Shown: piece after piece, positions 10,411-20,189 of the stretch
How the letters are laid out: every line of letters starts with the position of its first letter
Position numbering within the stretch: position 1 is the stretch's first letter
Source of the DNA: Tritrichomonas musculus
Lineage: Eukaryota > Parabasalia > Tritrichomonadida > Tritrichomonadidae
Direction: 5' to 3'
DNA: 64,000 bases
NCBI GenBank assembly: GCA_039105265.1
Contig: JAPFFF010000071.1
Location: 1 to 64,000 of the forward strand
Notes under the pieces: model-generated
Told to the model about the DNA's origin: nothing
What the model saw: the letters and a program-made list of their open reading frames with translations, nothing else
Database searches by the model: none
Position numbers and translations under genes: made by a program

Positions 10411-11426
10411 TTAATGTATATAATCTCCACCATTATCTATTACCATTCTTAGCCTTCGAATCCAATCATCGTACACAGAAGACCAAATAGATTTATCGAT
10501 ATTTCCAATTGTTTCAATCACTTTTGAAACAAGACCTTCACGTGAAGTGAAATGAAGACCTTTTAATTGTTCTTTAACATATCCATAGAGGAAAAAGTCG
10601 TTCGGACTTACATCCGGAGAATAAGCAGGTTGTGGAAGGCGTAACATATTTAATGAATGCATTTTTTTAATTGTCATTTGAGCATTGTGTGGACGAGCAT
10701 TGTCCATGTGTAATCTAATTTTAATGCTTTTTGAAACACCTTTCATATTTTGGATTTTAACTGCGGTAATATAATTGATGAAAGGTAATTTGCAGTAAAA
10801 CTTGTTTTTAATGGTAAATCATCCACTAATACAGGACCAGCTTTGGAAAAAGATGTAAAAATCATGATTTTTGGATCAAAATTTGAATGTTTTGTTGCGT
10901 CTGGCCTTTTTCCATCCCGCGTCCAAATGCAACCTTCTGCGTTCCATAAAAAGAACCATGATTCATCGCATGTTACAACTTTTTTTAATTGATCATCTGA
11001 CAATGATTCTAATATTGAGAGAAGTTCTTTTGATTGCTCACATCTATTCAATTTTTGGCTTTCATTCAAATCATGTGGCACCCATCGAAAATGCTATTTT
11101 TTATAATGTAATTCTTCAATTAAAACCTTTTTAACTGTTTCTCTGCTGATGTCTAACATTAATGCAATGTACCTAGCCGATGATGATGGAAAATTATCAA
11201 TAAATCGTTTAATATGATTTCTCTTTTCTTGTGATATAGGTCTTCCAACCTTACGTAAATCATTTAAGTTTTTTCGTCCATGCTCAAACTCTTTATACCA
11301 TTTGTATATCATGGGCAATGAAGGACAATCTTGTCTATAAGCATCAGTTATTTCGGTCAAAGTTTCTTGAGGAGATAATCTCCTGAGCCAGCAAAAGTGG
11401 ATAACTCCACGAAATTCTACATTCAT
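10411..11426 (-). pseudogene. Mariner transposase, broken
   Basis: About 338 codons run from the ATG at 11426, the usual mariner length. The N-terminal helix-turn-helix region (residues about 1-110) carries LRRLSPQETLTEI and KWYKEFEHGR. The catalytic motifs are CDESWF, HMDNARPHNA and YSPDVSPNDFFLYGYVKEQLKG, typical of DD34D mariner. Two breaks are visible: an in-frame TAG after the LHYKK motif (about 11094) and a frame change at the ATGA overlap near 10743-10746. The three catalytic Asp residues survive in the pieces, so decay is recent. It is the engine of the 8796-11608 element. Confidence 0.9.
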
Positions 11427-11609
11427 TTTTTAAAAAAATTAACGTACTTTTTTTAACGTCTATTTTTCTTTTAGATTTATTGTATTATTTAATAATTAAA
11501 ATCATAATAATTATTCAATAGATGATGGAGTTGATATTAATATTAATTAAATTGACCTATCATTAAACTCACTGAATTATAAAAAATTCACGAACTTAAT
11601 GGCCACCCT

Positions 11610-12400
11610 ATAATTTTCTGATGAATCAAAAAGGTTCATAAAAAATTGATCATACACAACATTCACGCACTTATATGCTTATTTTTAAGGAATTAACCGC
11701 AATATAATTATATATCTTGAGTAGATAAGGAATTTTCGGATGAAACTCAGGCCACTTTAATCTTCATCAGTCAGTGACCAAAATAAAATCTAATTGATAA
11801 TGAAATACAAAGCAAAAAAAGTTTTATACAAGCATGCGAAAATAAGATTTATCTTTCAATAGTCATGTTGAGATTACTATCTTTTTTTTTCAAAAAAAAA
11901 AAAAATAAAAAATAAAAAGGTTCATAGTTTATTAATCTAATACAAATGTACATTTAAGAATGTGATCTTTTAGTATAAGAGTATTTAGAGGAGAGATTGT
12001 GATTAGATGTGAACTTATTTGTACGATTACAGCTCCTCTGTAATGAATTTGTACAAATAAGATATTATTTTTTTGTCTTTAATGTCTGTAATCGTAAACT
12101 ATAAAGCGTTGATTAATTGATATTCTATGATTTGTAAGTTTTTATTGACTATTTCGATAATCACGATCATTTAATATTAAAGACTTTCTCTTAAATTTAC
12201 TTTTGATTTATGAACGGATTGCTTTTTGATAAAAAGATGATCGGTATTTGATCAGCAAACAATCGCGATTTGAAATATATTTTTTTCAATCAATCTTATT
12301 TCATAAACAGATAATTCTAGTAAACTCAATTCGGAAATTTTCACGTCCGATAGGATTATTTTTGGATATATCTCAATTATAAAATATTATAAAATTTATT
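11610..12400. other. AT-rich spacer
   Basis: No gene is seen. There is a run of T then A near 11881-11908 and a short inverted pair of GTACAAATAAG-type words near 12019-12062. Nothing here looks coding. Confidence 0.5.
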
Positions 12401-12410
12401 TTATTATATA

Positions 12411-12559
12411 TATATATATTATATATATATATATTATATATATATATATTATATATATATATATTATATATATATATATTATATATATATATATTATATA
12501 TATATATATTATATATATATATATTATATATATATATATTATATATATATATATTATAT
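12411..12559. repeat. 15-bp AT minisatellite
   Basis: About ten copies of a 15-bp unit made of alternating TA broken by a TT at the same place each time. All units look identical. A low-complexity frame on the minus strand (Asn-Ile-Tyr-Ile-Tyr repeats) is an artefact. The tract lies just before the Polinton fossil. Confidence 0.9.
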
Positions 12560-12635
12560 ATTAATATAAATATCTTATAAATCAAATATAAAATATATGA
12601 ATGTTTATTTAATAAGATATTATCCTTTTAAATAG

Positions 12636-12851
12636 AATGCAATCTCTCCACAAGGCGCAGAGGATTTAATTACTAAACAAAATGCAGCTAATCCAAGTTC
12701 ACCATGGAAACTCAATAAACATAATCCTAATGCACCAGCTTCATTACAAAACTTGACTGATATAAATAATGATGGTATTCTTGATGTCGTTATATCAAAT
12801 CGTAAGGGTGAACCAATGTTTGTCAATGGTTATACAGTCATTCAAGAATGA
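12636..12851 (+). pseudogene. C-terminal remnant of a Polinton structural protein
   Basis: A 71-codon frame open from its left edge to a stop, without a start of its own. It contains the acidic motif DINNDGILDVV, which resembles calcium-binding loops of FG-GAP or dockerin-like repeats, and ends with GEPMFVNGYTVIQE. It is probably the end of a large surface or structural protein of the element. The AT minisatellite lies just upstream. The assignment to the Polinton rests on position. Confidence 0.5.
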
Positions 12852-12916
12852 ACATAGTTCTGGTTCAATGAACCTTAACTAAAGTGTTTATTTACGATTT
12901 CAATCAATTGATTCAT

Positions 12917-13213
12917 TCAATCTTTAATTTCATCATACTCACTCTGCAACTCATCAATTCTATCCCTTAATTCATCAACAGATGAAGCTTGTTTATCAAT
13001 CCTTTTCTTTGCTGTATAATCAGTTCTGAGCATTAATGTACCTTGTATTCTAGTTATTCGATACCCATCAATTTTGCACATCTTATTCAACTTATGAGTC
13101 GTTAGTTTATCAATTTCATCCTTATTCTTCATGTAATATATATTGAACTCATCTGGTGTATCGAATTCTTTAATAACATTCTTAACTGGTTCCAAAACCT
13201 TAATCTCTGACAT
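12917..13213 (-). CDS. Small Polinton-associated protein
   Basis: 98 residues from ATG. The sequence has a charged helical middle (DKLTTHKLNKMCKIDGYRI), a short basic stretch and an acidic coiled-coil-like tail (VDELRDRIDELQSEYDEIKD). I know similar small proteins beside the capsid genes of trichomonad Mavericks, but no function is established. It is transcribed toward the structural remnant and away from the tiny membrane-protein gene at 13257. Confidence 0.6.
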   Translation of the reverse strand: MSEIKVLEPVKNVIKEFDTPDEFNIYYMKNKDEIDKLTTHKLNKMCKIDGYRITRIQGTLMLRTDYTAKKRIDKQASSVDELRDRIDELQSEYDEIKD

Positions 13214-13256
13214 AAATATTTGGTCTTAAGTAAAAATATTATTGATTTAGTTCAAA

Positions 13257-13391
13257 ATGTTGTACATCAGTGTTATATTAACATGTTTGACCGTTATTGA
13301 GTTCGCTAATCTTGTCATTAGAGTGATGAAATTGATACCTGAACCTGATCCTGAATTGACAGATAAAATGCGTGCTCGATTGTATTCCTAA
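13257..13391 (+). CDS. Tiny membrane protein of the Polinton
   Basis: 44 codons from ATG, preceded directly by TTCAAA. An N-terminal hydrophobic helix (residues about 2-26) is followed by a Pro- and acid-rich segment (KLIPEPDPELTD) and a basic end. It lies between two genes read on the other strand. The tight initiator, complete frame and single membrane helix support a real gene. It is too short for homology to be decisive. Confidence 0.45.
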   Translation: MLYISVILTCLTVIEFANLVIRVMKLIPEPDPELTDKMRARLYS

Positions 13392-13425
13392 TGATAATTT
13401 TCAATCCATTCGTCCATTAATCATT

Positions 13426-13716
13426 CTACTTCAATAAAGGTACATTAAACATACCGGGTTTATATCTCGGATCCTCAACTTTAGCACTAACCATATTTGA
13501 ATATTTACTGATTTGTCCACCAGCTTGATTAACAACATTACCCCATTGATTTAGAACTTTACCTTTATCACGACCAATTACAGAACCAACTGCTCCTAAT
13601 GCAGGCGCAACAACTGTTTGAGCTACTTGACCAACCTTTCGTGCAATCGGTAACACTTTCCTAAAGGCATTCTTAATTTTCTCACCTAATTTCTTAAACC
13701 AGCTACCAAAAGCCAT
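13426..13716 (-). CDS. Amphipathic minor-capsid-type protein of the Polinton
   Basis: 96 residues from ATG. The first 25 form a basic amphipathic helix (FGSWFKKLGEKIKNAFRKVL), then an Ala/Val/Gly-rich hydrophobic centre, then a polar tail. Small proteins of this kind in Polintons, virophages and adenoviruses are membrane-active or internal minor capsid proteins. Its place next to the capsid-type gene, which is divergently transcribed, supports this role. Function is inferred from shape and context. Confidence 0.55.
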   Translation of the reverse strand: MAFGSWFKKLGEKIKNAFRKVLPIARKVGQVAQTVVAPALGAVGSVIGRDKGKVLNQWGNVVNQAGGQISKYSNMVSAKVEDPRYKPGMFNVPLLK

Positions 13717-13769
13717 TTGGTTTTACATAAAAAATTTAATCGTTCATTCATATTTTTACTCACTCGCAA

Positions 13770-15032
13770 ATGTCGTATCAAAACGCTCAATTTAAGAATA
13801 CAGATAATGATGAAGGTGATGTTCTCGATTTCTTTAACGATACATTACGTAATTTAGTACAGAAAAATGGTGGTGATAATACTTTCTCATTCGTTACAGA
13901 AGAATTTCAAAACAAAGATGCTCCAATGCCAATAGGTACAAAAACTCGCATGAAATTAACTCATTCAGGCCATACAATTTGTCAAATCGAAAAAGGATTC
14001 ATAACAATGAAGATCGATTTTACAGTTAAATTTCAGGATCCCATTTATGCTAATGCATTTGATTTAGACACTGAAGGACTCAATCGTATATTCATTGGAT
14101 TCAAAGATGCTGTTGAAATCATTGAAGATTGTAGATTTTGGGTTGATGGTAAACTTGCTGAAACATATCGTCAAGATCAATTAATTCGTGAATCATTTGC
14201 ATTCAATGCTATCCGTGCTAGAGAAGTCAAAATTGCATCACCAAAAGCTCATTCATTATGGGAGAAAGTTTCTAAATACTTACCGGGTGTATGTGGTGTT
14301 TACATTCCAATGAGACAATTTGCAGATAACGCTATTGTACCAGTTCAAATGGAATTAGTTATACCATTCACTGATCAATTAGCATTAAAAGCATGGCGTT
14401 TATATCCAAATCGAATTTTAGGTGAAGTTGAAGAAGAAATACGAACATCATTGGAAGCGTTAGTTTGGTGTCAAGTTGATCCACTTGCCGTTGCCGATGT
14501 TTTAAGATTCATGGATTATGAAGTTAATGCACTCTATTACACACCAACTATTTGTCCAATTACTACTCACTTTACTCAAATCAATCGTCCAGCTAAAATT
14601 GTTACAAAAATTGAAGAAAAAGATGATGATGAAGATGGTGTTACTACATTAACTGGAGTTAGTGTTGTTGAAAAGAAGTTTAATTTATGGCATATAAAAC
14701 AGAATACACTTCAAATAGCCAGTAATGGTTTCATTCGAATTGCTAGAACTAATTGCGCAGGATTTGGTGTTAAGCATGAAGTTGTTTTGGGATTAATGGA
14801 AACACTTAAGGAACCAATTATTGTACCAGCTCAAGAATTAACTCGTGAAATATTTGAAAGATTACCAACTGCTAATGGTCTTGAAGTATCTAAATCTGTT
14901 CCATTAAGAAATGCAACTAATATTACAATGATGATCACTCGTAATCCTAAAGATTGTACAGTATTTCAGAACATCGTTTATGAAAAATTTCAATTAACTG
15001 TTAATAAAATGATACCCAGATACGGCATTTGA
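13770..15032 (+). CDS. Capsid-type protein of the Polinton (probable major capsid)
   Basis: 420 residues from ATG. A TCACT initiator-like motif lies about 10 nt upstream. The sequence is beta-rich with regularly spaced hydrophobic strands, the look of a double jelly-roll capsid protein (motifs VYIPMRQFAD and LVIPFTDQLALKAWRLYPNR). The length is short to normal for Polinton major capsid proteins; a penton-type protein is the main alternative. The frame is continuous. It is divergent from the amphipathic gene and convergent with the polymerase pieces. Confidence 0.6.
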   Translation: MSYQNAQFKNTDNDEGDVLDFFNDTLRNLVQKNGGDNTFSFVTEEFQNKDAPMPIGTKTRMKLTHSGHTICQIEKGFITMKIDFTVKFQDPIYANAFDLDTEGLNRIFIGFKDAVEIIEDCRFWVDGKLAETYRQDQLIRESFAFNAIRAREVKIASPKAHSLWEKVSKYLPGVCGVYIPMRQFADNAIVPVQMELVIPFTDQLALKAWRLYPNRILGEVEEEIRTSLEALVWCQVDPLAVADVLRFMDYEVNALYYTPTICPITTHFTQINRPAKIVTKIEEKDDDEDGVTTLTGVSVVEKKFNLWHIKQNTLQIASNGFIRIARTNCAGFGVKHEVVLGLMETLKEPIIVPAQELTREIFERLPTANGLEVSKSVPLRNATNITMMITRNPKDCTVFQNIVYEKFQLTVNKMIPRYGI

Positions 15033-15062
15033 TACAACATTTGATGGACGATTCATTCAATA

Positions 15063-15701
15063 TCAATTAATTGCAAATGAATTAGATGGATATATTGAAG
15101 CTACTGATGAATTCGTTAGATCAATCTCATTACCGCTTAACAAGAGTCCTGAAAATGGTGGTGCGAGATATAAAATCTTGTAAAGATTTTTGTTAGGATA
15201 ATAGACTCGTTGATTGAAGACTTCATTAGCGAGAGATGAAATGGAAACATATTTGAATGGATCAATGTTGAAGTCTTTGATGAATCCTTGACGAAATGCA
15301 TTGAAGCCGAGACGTAAAATGTTTACATCTTGTTGACAATAGAATGAAGCATATTTCCACATATCAAAGTGATTTGCATCAATGCGACAGTTAGGGATTT
15401 TATCAATGTTTGCATTGAAGAGTTTGTAATCAGCGTCAGTCCGTTTAGTATCTTCATTTAATCCAGCTTCATTAATGACTCCTTTGTTTGAGGATAATCG
15501 TTCAAGTGTGTAATACTTGTATGGAAAGATCTCTTTTTGGATGTTCGGGATGGCAAACATTTGTGGCAATTGTGAAAGCTTGCATGAAAGAATCGGTAAT
15601 GAATCCTTGAAATGAAGAATCTTCTTGTTGTATCTAATGTCAGCCTTCATTGTTTTTGTGCCTTTAATGATTGAACTAGTGATTCCAAATTGTGCAAACA
15701 T
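15063..15701 (-). pseudogene. Polinton DNA polymerase B piece (exonuclease region)
   Basis: The sequence matches the pattern of the 3'-5' exonuclease domain of protein-primed family B polymerases: FKDSLPILSCKLSQL in the place of Exo II and YCQQDVNILRLGF in the place of Exo III (Tyr-x3-Asp). No polymerase palm motifs are seen in the window. It is a part of the Polinton fossil and convergent with the capsid-type gene. Confidence 0.7.
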
Positions 15702-15794
15702 TCTAATGTCATACGATAAGTTATGGAAATAGATGACTGCATTATCTGGTAAGAAGTTGAGTAATTGAACGTTACAATTTTCACCACGGAATTC

Positions 15795-17630
15795 TTAATT
15801 AACTTTACCGTTTTGAGATTGAAGTACACACATGAATGGTTTATGAATGTCACCAGATACGTCAGCTTCAAAGTCAGAATACCAATATGTTGGATCTTTG
15901 CGGGATAATGAAGTGGAGGCTTTCTTTTTATGATTGTCAGTTTTAATGAGTTGAGTACATGTTTTTGGATTGTATTCTAAATCGATGTTTGAAATATCTG
16001 AATCAATTTCATTATAGAATACTGTGTTAAGAATTCTGTATTGACCGTATGTGATAGGTGTAAATGCATTTTGTTTGAATAATTCACGAACTAAATTTGA
16101 GGATGAAATGAAATAACGAGCTGGACGCCATTTACCATCTTTATATTCTTTATCGAATGTATCAGCTTTAACTTGACCATAATGTTTAATGTAATATGTG
16201 CTGAATGGAGTTTTCTCTTCAATGAAGTAATGATTTTCATAAACATTGAATGAATGAGTACGATTTGGTTTTGCATTTTCGTCACCCATGAATGATTTAC
16301 GCTTACCAGTTTTACATGATTGAATAGTTGCTTTCTTTAGTTTAGCGTCTTCATTGATGTATGTCAAATGAATCTTAATATGAAATTCTTCACAAATGGA
16401 ATTGATTGATGACTGGGATAAATATCTGTTGTTAATTCTCAATCTCATGAGATTCAAATCGTTTTCACTATAGCAACCAGTTTGTTTAAGTGCATAAATG
16501 AAACAGCAATCGTTTAATTCATCACGTTGTTTATTATCTTCATCAATGAGTTTGTCAAAGATCTGTAATCGTTGTAAGTATTTAATGATTCGTTTATTGA
16601 TATTGTGTTTGACTAAGTAATGAAAGAATGAACCACCAACATCATTGTTACCAGGCTTTTTGCCCGACGAAGTCTCAACGTAAATCAATTTAGTAAATTG
16701 TAATGCAGAAAAGAATGACCAATCAGGTAACTCTTCACCACCGTTTTCATAAAAGTATTCAGGAGGTTTTGTATCCATATCGAATATGAAACTTTGTTCA
16801 TTAAACTTGTTCATTAATTTGTTGTAGTTTTCTGACTTGAATGGAAAACTTCGCCACACACCATTAACGTTGTATCGAATCATGTATTTACTAGTTATTG
16901 GTAATGAATCAATATGTTCTGCAAAGAATTGTTTGAGTAATGGAAACATTAATTCTCTTCCTAATTGATTAAGTTGTTCAAAATCAATGGTCCAATCAGT
17001 TGGTGAAGTTTCGAGTTGCTCCATGATATCATTAACGATTTGTTGTTGTTCATCTTTATGTTTTTCATTGAATTCTTTCCATTGTTTGAAGGATTTAATG
17101 GTCATTGCATTAAGTTCTTTAGGTGTGAATAATTTATCAATTGATTCGTCATCGTTGTTGGATGGTCTTGAATGAAATTGAGTGAAGTCATTTTGATGTT
17201 GCATTAATTGTGAAAGGAATTGTTGATCACGCTTATGCAAATCACGATTGAACTTCAATTGTAATTGTTGACGATTGAAATCATGAAAGGGATCATTGAT
17301 TTTGGGTAAACGTTTGAGCTTATTGAAGAATGATGTGTCAGAATCAATGTATTTCATTGGTTGTTTTGGATGTTTGGGTGCATGAGGTATATGTAATTTT
17401 TTGATTAATGGTTGAGGTTGAATGTTCATTAACGATTCCCAGTGAGCGTTAGCAGATTTGACACCTTTGATGAAATAGTAGATAGCATTGAAGTCTTCAT
17501 AATCTCCGTCATAATTGTATTTATCTAATAGTGTATCAGCAATTTCATCATTTAAGTCGTCATTAGAGTCAGTAATTAAATTATACAATTCAAATATTTT
17601 ATCTAATGGCGCATTATATATTGTTGTCAT
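15795..17630 (-). pseudogene. Polinton DNA polymerase B piece (N-terminal region)
   Basis: A long frame from the ATG at 17630. It covers the N-terminal region typical of trichomonad Polinton polymerases: Gln/His-rich charged helices (residues about 100-180), a mixed middle and, near the end, YWYSDFEADVSGD, which fits Exo I (Asp-x-Glu). Priming of these enzymes uses a terminal protein. It is part of the fossil and not functional as it stands. Confidence 0.75.
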
Positions 17631-17638
17631 TTATTTTT

Positions 17639-17652
17639 CGTTGGTGATAAAA
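17639..17652 (-). promoter_or_regulatory. Shared leader motif upstream of the polymerase gene
   Basis: On the minus strand TTTTATCACCAACGAAAAAT lies just before the ATG at 17630. The same 20 nt precede the small gene at 18973-19173. It contains TCACC, close to the trichomonad initiator. A shared promoter or leader for the element's genes is the simple reading. Confidence 0.5.
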
Positions 17653-18960
17653 ATTATTATAGATAAAAATATATTAACATTAAATTAATTTTGTCATAAA
17701 AATTTTTACATATATGACATGTTAAATGAAATAAATAAATTGATGTAATAAATTAAAATAACGAACTTTCCATTTTGTGAGTGCATTCAAACAGTCTGAC
17801 CGATTCTATGAGATTATTCAAATTAATTGAGATATTTTTTTGAAGTCAATAATTTATATATAACTCATAAAAAAAACAATATATAAACAATTAAACATTT
17901 GAATAAAAATAATAACATTATTTTATAATATATAATAATAATAAAAAGTGCTATTAAAGCAGTATATGAAAAATCAAATTTAAATCATTCTGAAAAAATT
18001 AATGGTAATTAAATAAATTAAATAGATAAATCATTTGATGTTTATTAATAGCAAATCAGTTATTTGTTCAGCAAAAAATAATGTATTTTTTAAAAATGAA
18101 ATATTCGTAAATAGAACTCAATTTCAACTCCAAAATTTTAGATTGGAAAAAAATAGTATTATATATTAACAATTATTTATCAAAAATATTATTTATCAGG
18201 TATTTGGTGAGAAAACGAACCTCGCCAAAAAAATTCGAACGATAGATTCAATTCTTTCAAATTATTTGAAGGAAAAACTCTCAATTTACTCGTTAGACGA
18301 TTAGAATTTCAATAAATTATTTTCATGCTAATTATTGAAAATTGAATATCATTGAAAGTATGTATTATTTATTATATATATTTCTTGATCAATTATATAT
18401 ATACATTTAATATAATTTTTAAATAAATTATATATAAAAAAATAAATAATAAATTAATAAATAAATCTAATGCAATCCTTTGTTATTATATTAAAATACA
18501 TAAAAATAACATTATAAGGTCAATTTATAACCATATCTCTCTTTTTATAATAATCTATTTTTATTTTGATAAAATTTGAATAAATATCTTATTAAAATAA
18601 AAATATAATTTTAATAATATATATATAATTACATGAATCTGCATTTATATTCAAAATATTAATGTTTTTATCTGAAAAATTTATTTAATAATTTCAATTA
18701 ATTCAAAAAATTTGGGACCTATATCTCAATTTTCATTGAATTTTGAGAAATATTCTCAAATCATATTACAACTCTGCATTCAAATATAAAATTTTATGAG
18801 ATTGAATGGGTATTCAATTATGGAGATGCCAAAATTTTCGGATTTTGCTTTGAAATAACCGTCTCATGCTATTATTTTACAGAAATGACAACCGTATTAT
18901 GTCTTTATAACCGTTGCATGAATGTGTAAATAACCGTATCATGAATTTACGAACGAAAAA
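17653..18960. other. AT-rich spacer inside the Polinton fossil
   Basis: About 1.3 kb of very AT-rich DNA without a credible frame on either strand. Near 18868-18950, short ACCGTxTCATG-like words recur three or four times just before the small gene. Confidence 0.5.
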
Positions 18961-18972
18961 TAACGAATTCAA

Positions 18973-19173
18973 TTAAAAGCTATACATTGATAGTTCAGTC
19001 TTTAGTGATTTCATTAATTTACGAGTTTTTTTGATTTCATTAGTCCAGTATAAACGCTTTCTCATTGAATGACTTTCATTGAAATTATATATATATTCAC
19101 ACATTTGATTTTGACATTTAACGATTTCATTAAATAAAACATTTATTCTTTCATTAACTTTCTCAAATGACAT
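18973..19173 (-). CDS. Small coiled-coil protein, probably Polinton
   Basis: 66 residues from ATG, almost wholly charged and helical (KVNERINVLFNEIVKCQNQM, then a basic stretch RKRLYWTNEIKKTRKLMKSL). No family is recognised. The 20-nt leader shared with the polymerase gene, ending at the ATG itself, argues that it belongs to the same element and is expressed with it. Confidence 0.5.
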   Translation of the reverse strand: MSFEKVNERINVLFNEIVKCQNQMCEYIYNFNESHSMRKRLYWTNEIKKTRKLMKSLKTELSMYSF

Positions 19174-19177
19174 TTTT

Positions 19178-19191
19178 CGTTGGTGATAAAA
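19178..19191 (-). promoter_or_regulatory. Second copy of the shared leader motif
   Basis: It has the same 20-nt sequence as at 17639-17652 on the minus strand, here running straight into the ATG at 19173. Confidence 0.5.
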
Positions 19192-19283
19192 TAAATTCTA
19201 ACACTAATTCTTTCATTAATTCCAAAATTAAAACCAACATTCAAATCATGCATAAATTATTCATTCGTTTGTCATTTTCTCAA

Positions 19284-19325
19284 AGTTACTAGGATTATGG
19301 GGCTTGGCCCAGAATCATAGTAACT
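19284..19325. other. Imperfect hairpin, 18-bp stem
   Basis: The arms AGTTACTAGGATTATGGG and CCCAGAATCATAGTAACT pair with 2 mismatches around the loop GCTTGG. It lies in the gap between the tetraspanin-like gene's 3' end and the small Polinton gene. It could be a transcript-end structure or a remnant of an element end. Confidence 0.6.
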
Positions 19326-19473
19326 GTATACTACTTTTTTATATTTTTTTTCTTGAAATTTTAATCTGGTAACTTGATTTTGGTGGTATGATTTGGGAGC
19401 TTAATCATCAAAAAAGTATAAAAAGCATATTTAGTGAAAAATAAAAGATGCTTCTTTTTAGTTAAAATTATTT

Positions 19474-20160
19474 TTACATGTCACTTGCAGAAACACCAGT
19501 TTTTCCTTCCATTGCCAAAAATACTATGAATAAAATGAGGCCAGCGAATTGAACAATAGCAAAAACGAGGGTTGGAATAGCTACTTCCTTACAAAAGTAG
19601 CTAAATTTTTTGTTACCAGATTTCTTTTCAATTTTTTCAAAATATTTTTGTAGATCCTTACACTTGCCTTCTCCTTGGCAATTTTTCTCAGACCAATTTT
19701 CAACTCCTGCTTGTAAAGTGAATATATATTTGAGGCATAAATTCTTTTCAGCTTTTTTAGGATCCTTCGCTAGTTTTTCTATAGTAGGTGTATCAACTCC
19801 ATGTGATGCTGCAATGAGACATGTGACAATGCTTGCTACAGATAAGCAACCACCAATTATCGTTAAGACCATAGTTATCATGGAATTACTTGTGACTGAA
19901 TCACAGACTGGTAAATCAAATAGAGCAAAAACAGCGAAAAGGCCAATGAAAATAGCGCCAACAAGAGAAAATACCCAGGCTGCAACAACAGAATTCCAAA
20001 CTAGTTTGCCTTCCTTTATGGCATGGATACCGTATTTAATGCTAATTCTATCCCACCAAACAATTGTAACAATAAAGTCAGCCAATAATCCAACAAAAAT
20101 TACAATCATGGCAATGCTTGCTTTTTTTCTGTCTGATGATAAGAAGGAATCAATTCCCAT
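19474..20160 (-). CDS. Tetraspanin-like four-helix membrane protein
   Basis: 228 residues from ATG. Four hydrophobic helices lie at about 15-36, 56-82, 93-118 and 194-217. The loop between helices 3 and 4 is long (about 119-192) and holds four Cys (142, 161, 167, 190), as in the large extracellular loop of tetraspanins, but the classic Cys-Cys-Gly is absent. The short first loop, basic N-terminus and small C-terminal tail also fit. Trichomonads carry tetraspanins at the surface and on exosomes, linked with adhesion. TCATT lies about 18 nt before the ATG on the minus strand. A generic four-helix protein is the alternative. Confidence 0.6.
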   Translation of the reverse strand: MGIDSFLSSDRKKASIAMIVIFVGLLADFIVTIVWWDRISIKYGIHAIKEGKLVWNSVVAAWVFSLVGAIFIGLFAVFALFDLPVCDSVTSNSMITMVLTIIGGCLSVASIVTCLIAASHGVDTPTIEKLAKDPKKAEKNLCLKYIFTLQAGVENWSEKNCQGEGKCKDLQKYFEKIEKKSGNKKFSYFCKEVAIPTLVFAIVQFAGLILFIVFLAMEGKTGVSASDM

Positions 20161-20175
20161 CAGTCTTTTTATAAA

Positions 20176-20181
20176 AATGAT
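20176..20181 (-). promoter_or_regulatory. TCATT initiator-like element
   Basis: AATCATT on the minus strand lies about 18 nt before the ATG of the tetraspanin-like gene, in the place expected for a trichomonad initiator. Confidence 0.4.
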
Positions 20182-20189
20182 TTAGCTTG

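Larger units (their letters stand above)
8796..11608 (-). mobile_element. Mariner element, host of two nested insertions
   Basis: Terminal inverted repeats begin GGGTGGCCATTAAATTCGTG at 8796 and mirror that at 11608, flanked by TA at 8794-8795 and 11609-11610. It contains a broken mariner transposase (10411-11426) and two non-coding TA elements (8983-10197 and, inside that, 9293-10173). Subtracting the insertion leaves about 1.6 kb, close to mariner size. Confidence 0.9.
12636..19173. mobile_element. Polinton/Maverick fossil (partial, broken)
   Basis: This is a virus-like DNA element of the Polinton family as known from trichomonads. Parts seen are an end-piece of a large structural protein, several small genes, a short amphipathic minor-capsid type protein, a capsid-type protein and pieces of a protein-primed family B DNA polymerase. 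No integrase, packaging ATPase or protease is seen and no terminal inverted repeats could be placed, so both limits are estimates. It is broken, with at least two interruptions or losses; sequence motifs are still clear, suggesting modest age. Confidence 0.8.

Noticed and set aside
12373-12585. Frame encoding Asn-Ile-Tyr-Ile-Tyr repeats
   Set aside because: Direct translation of the 15-bp AT minisatellite.
19610-20185. 191-codon frame on the plus strand
   Set aside because: Antisense shadow of the tetraspanin-like gene, whose membrane helices and initiator are convincing.
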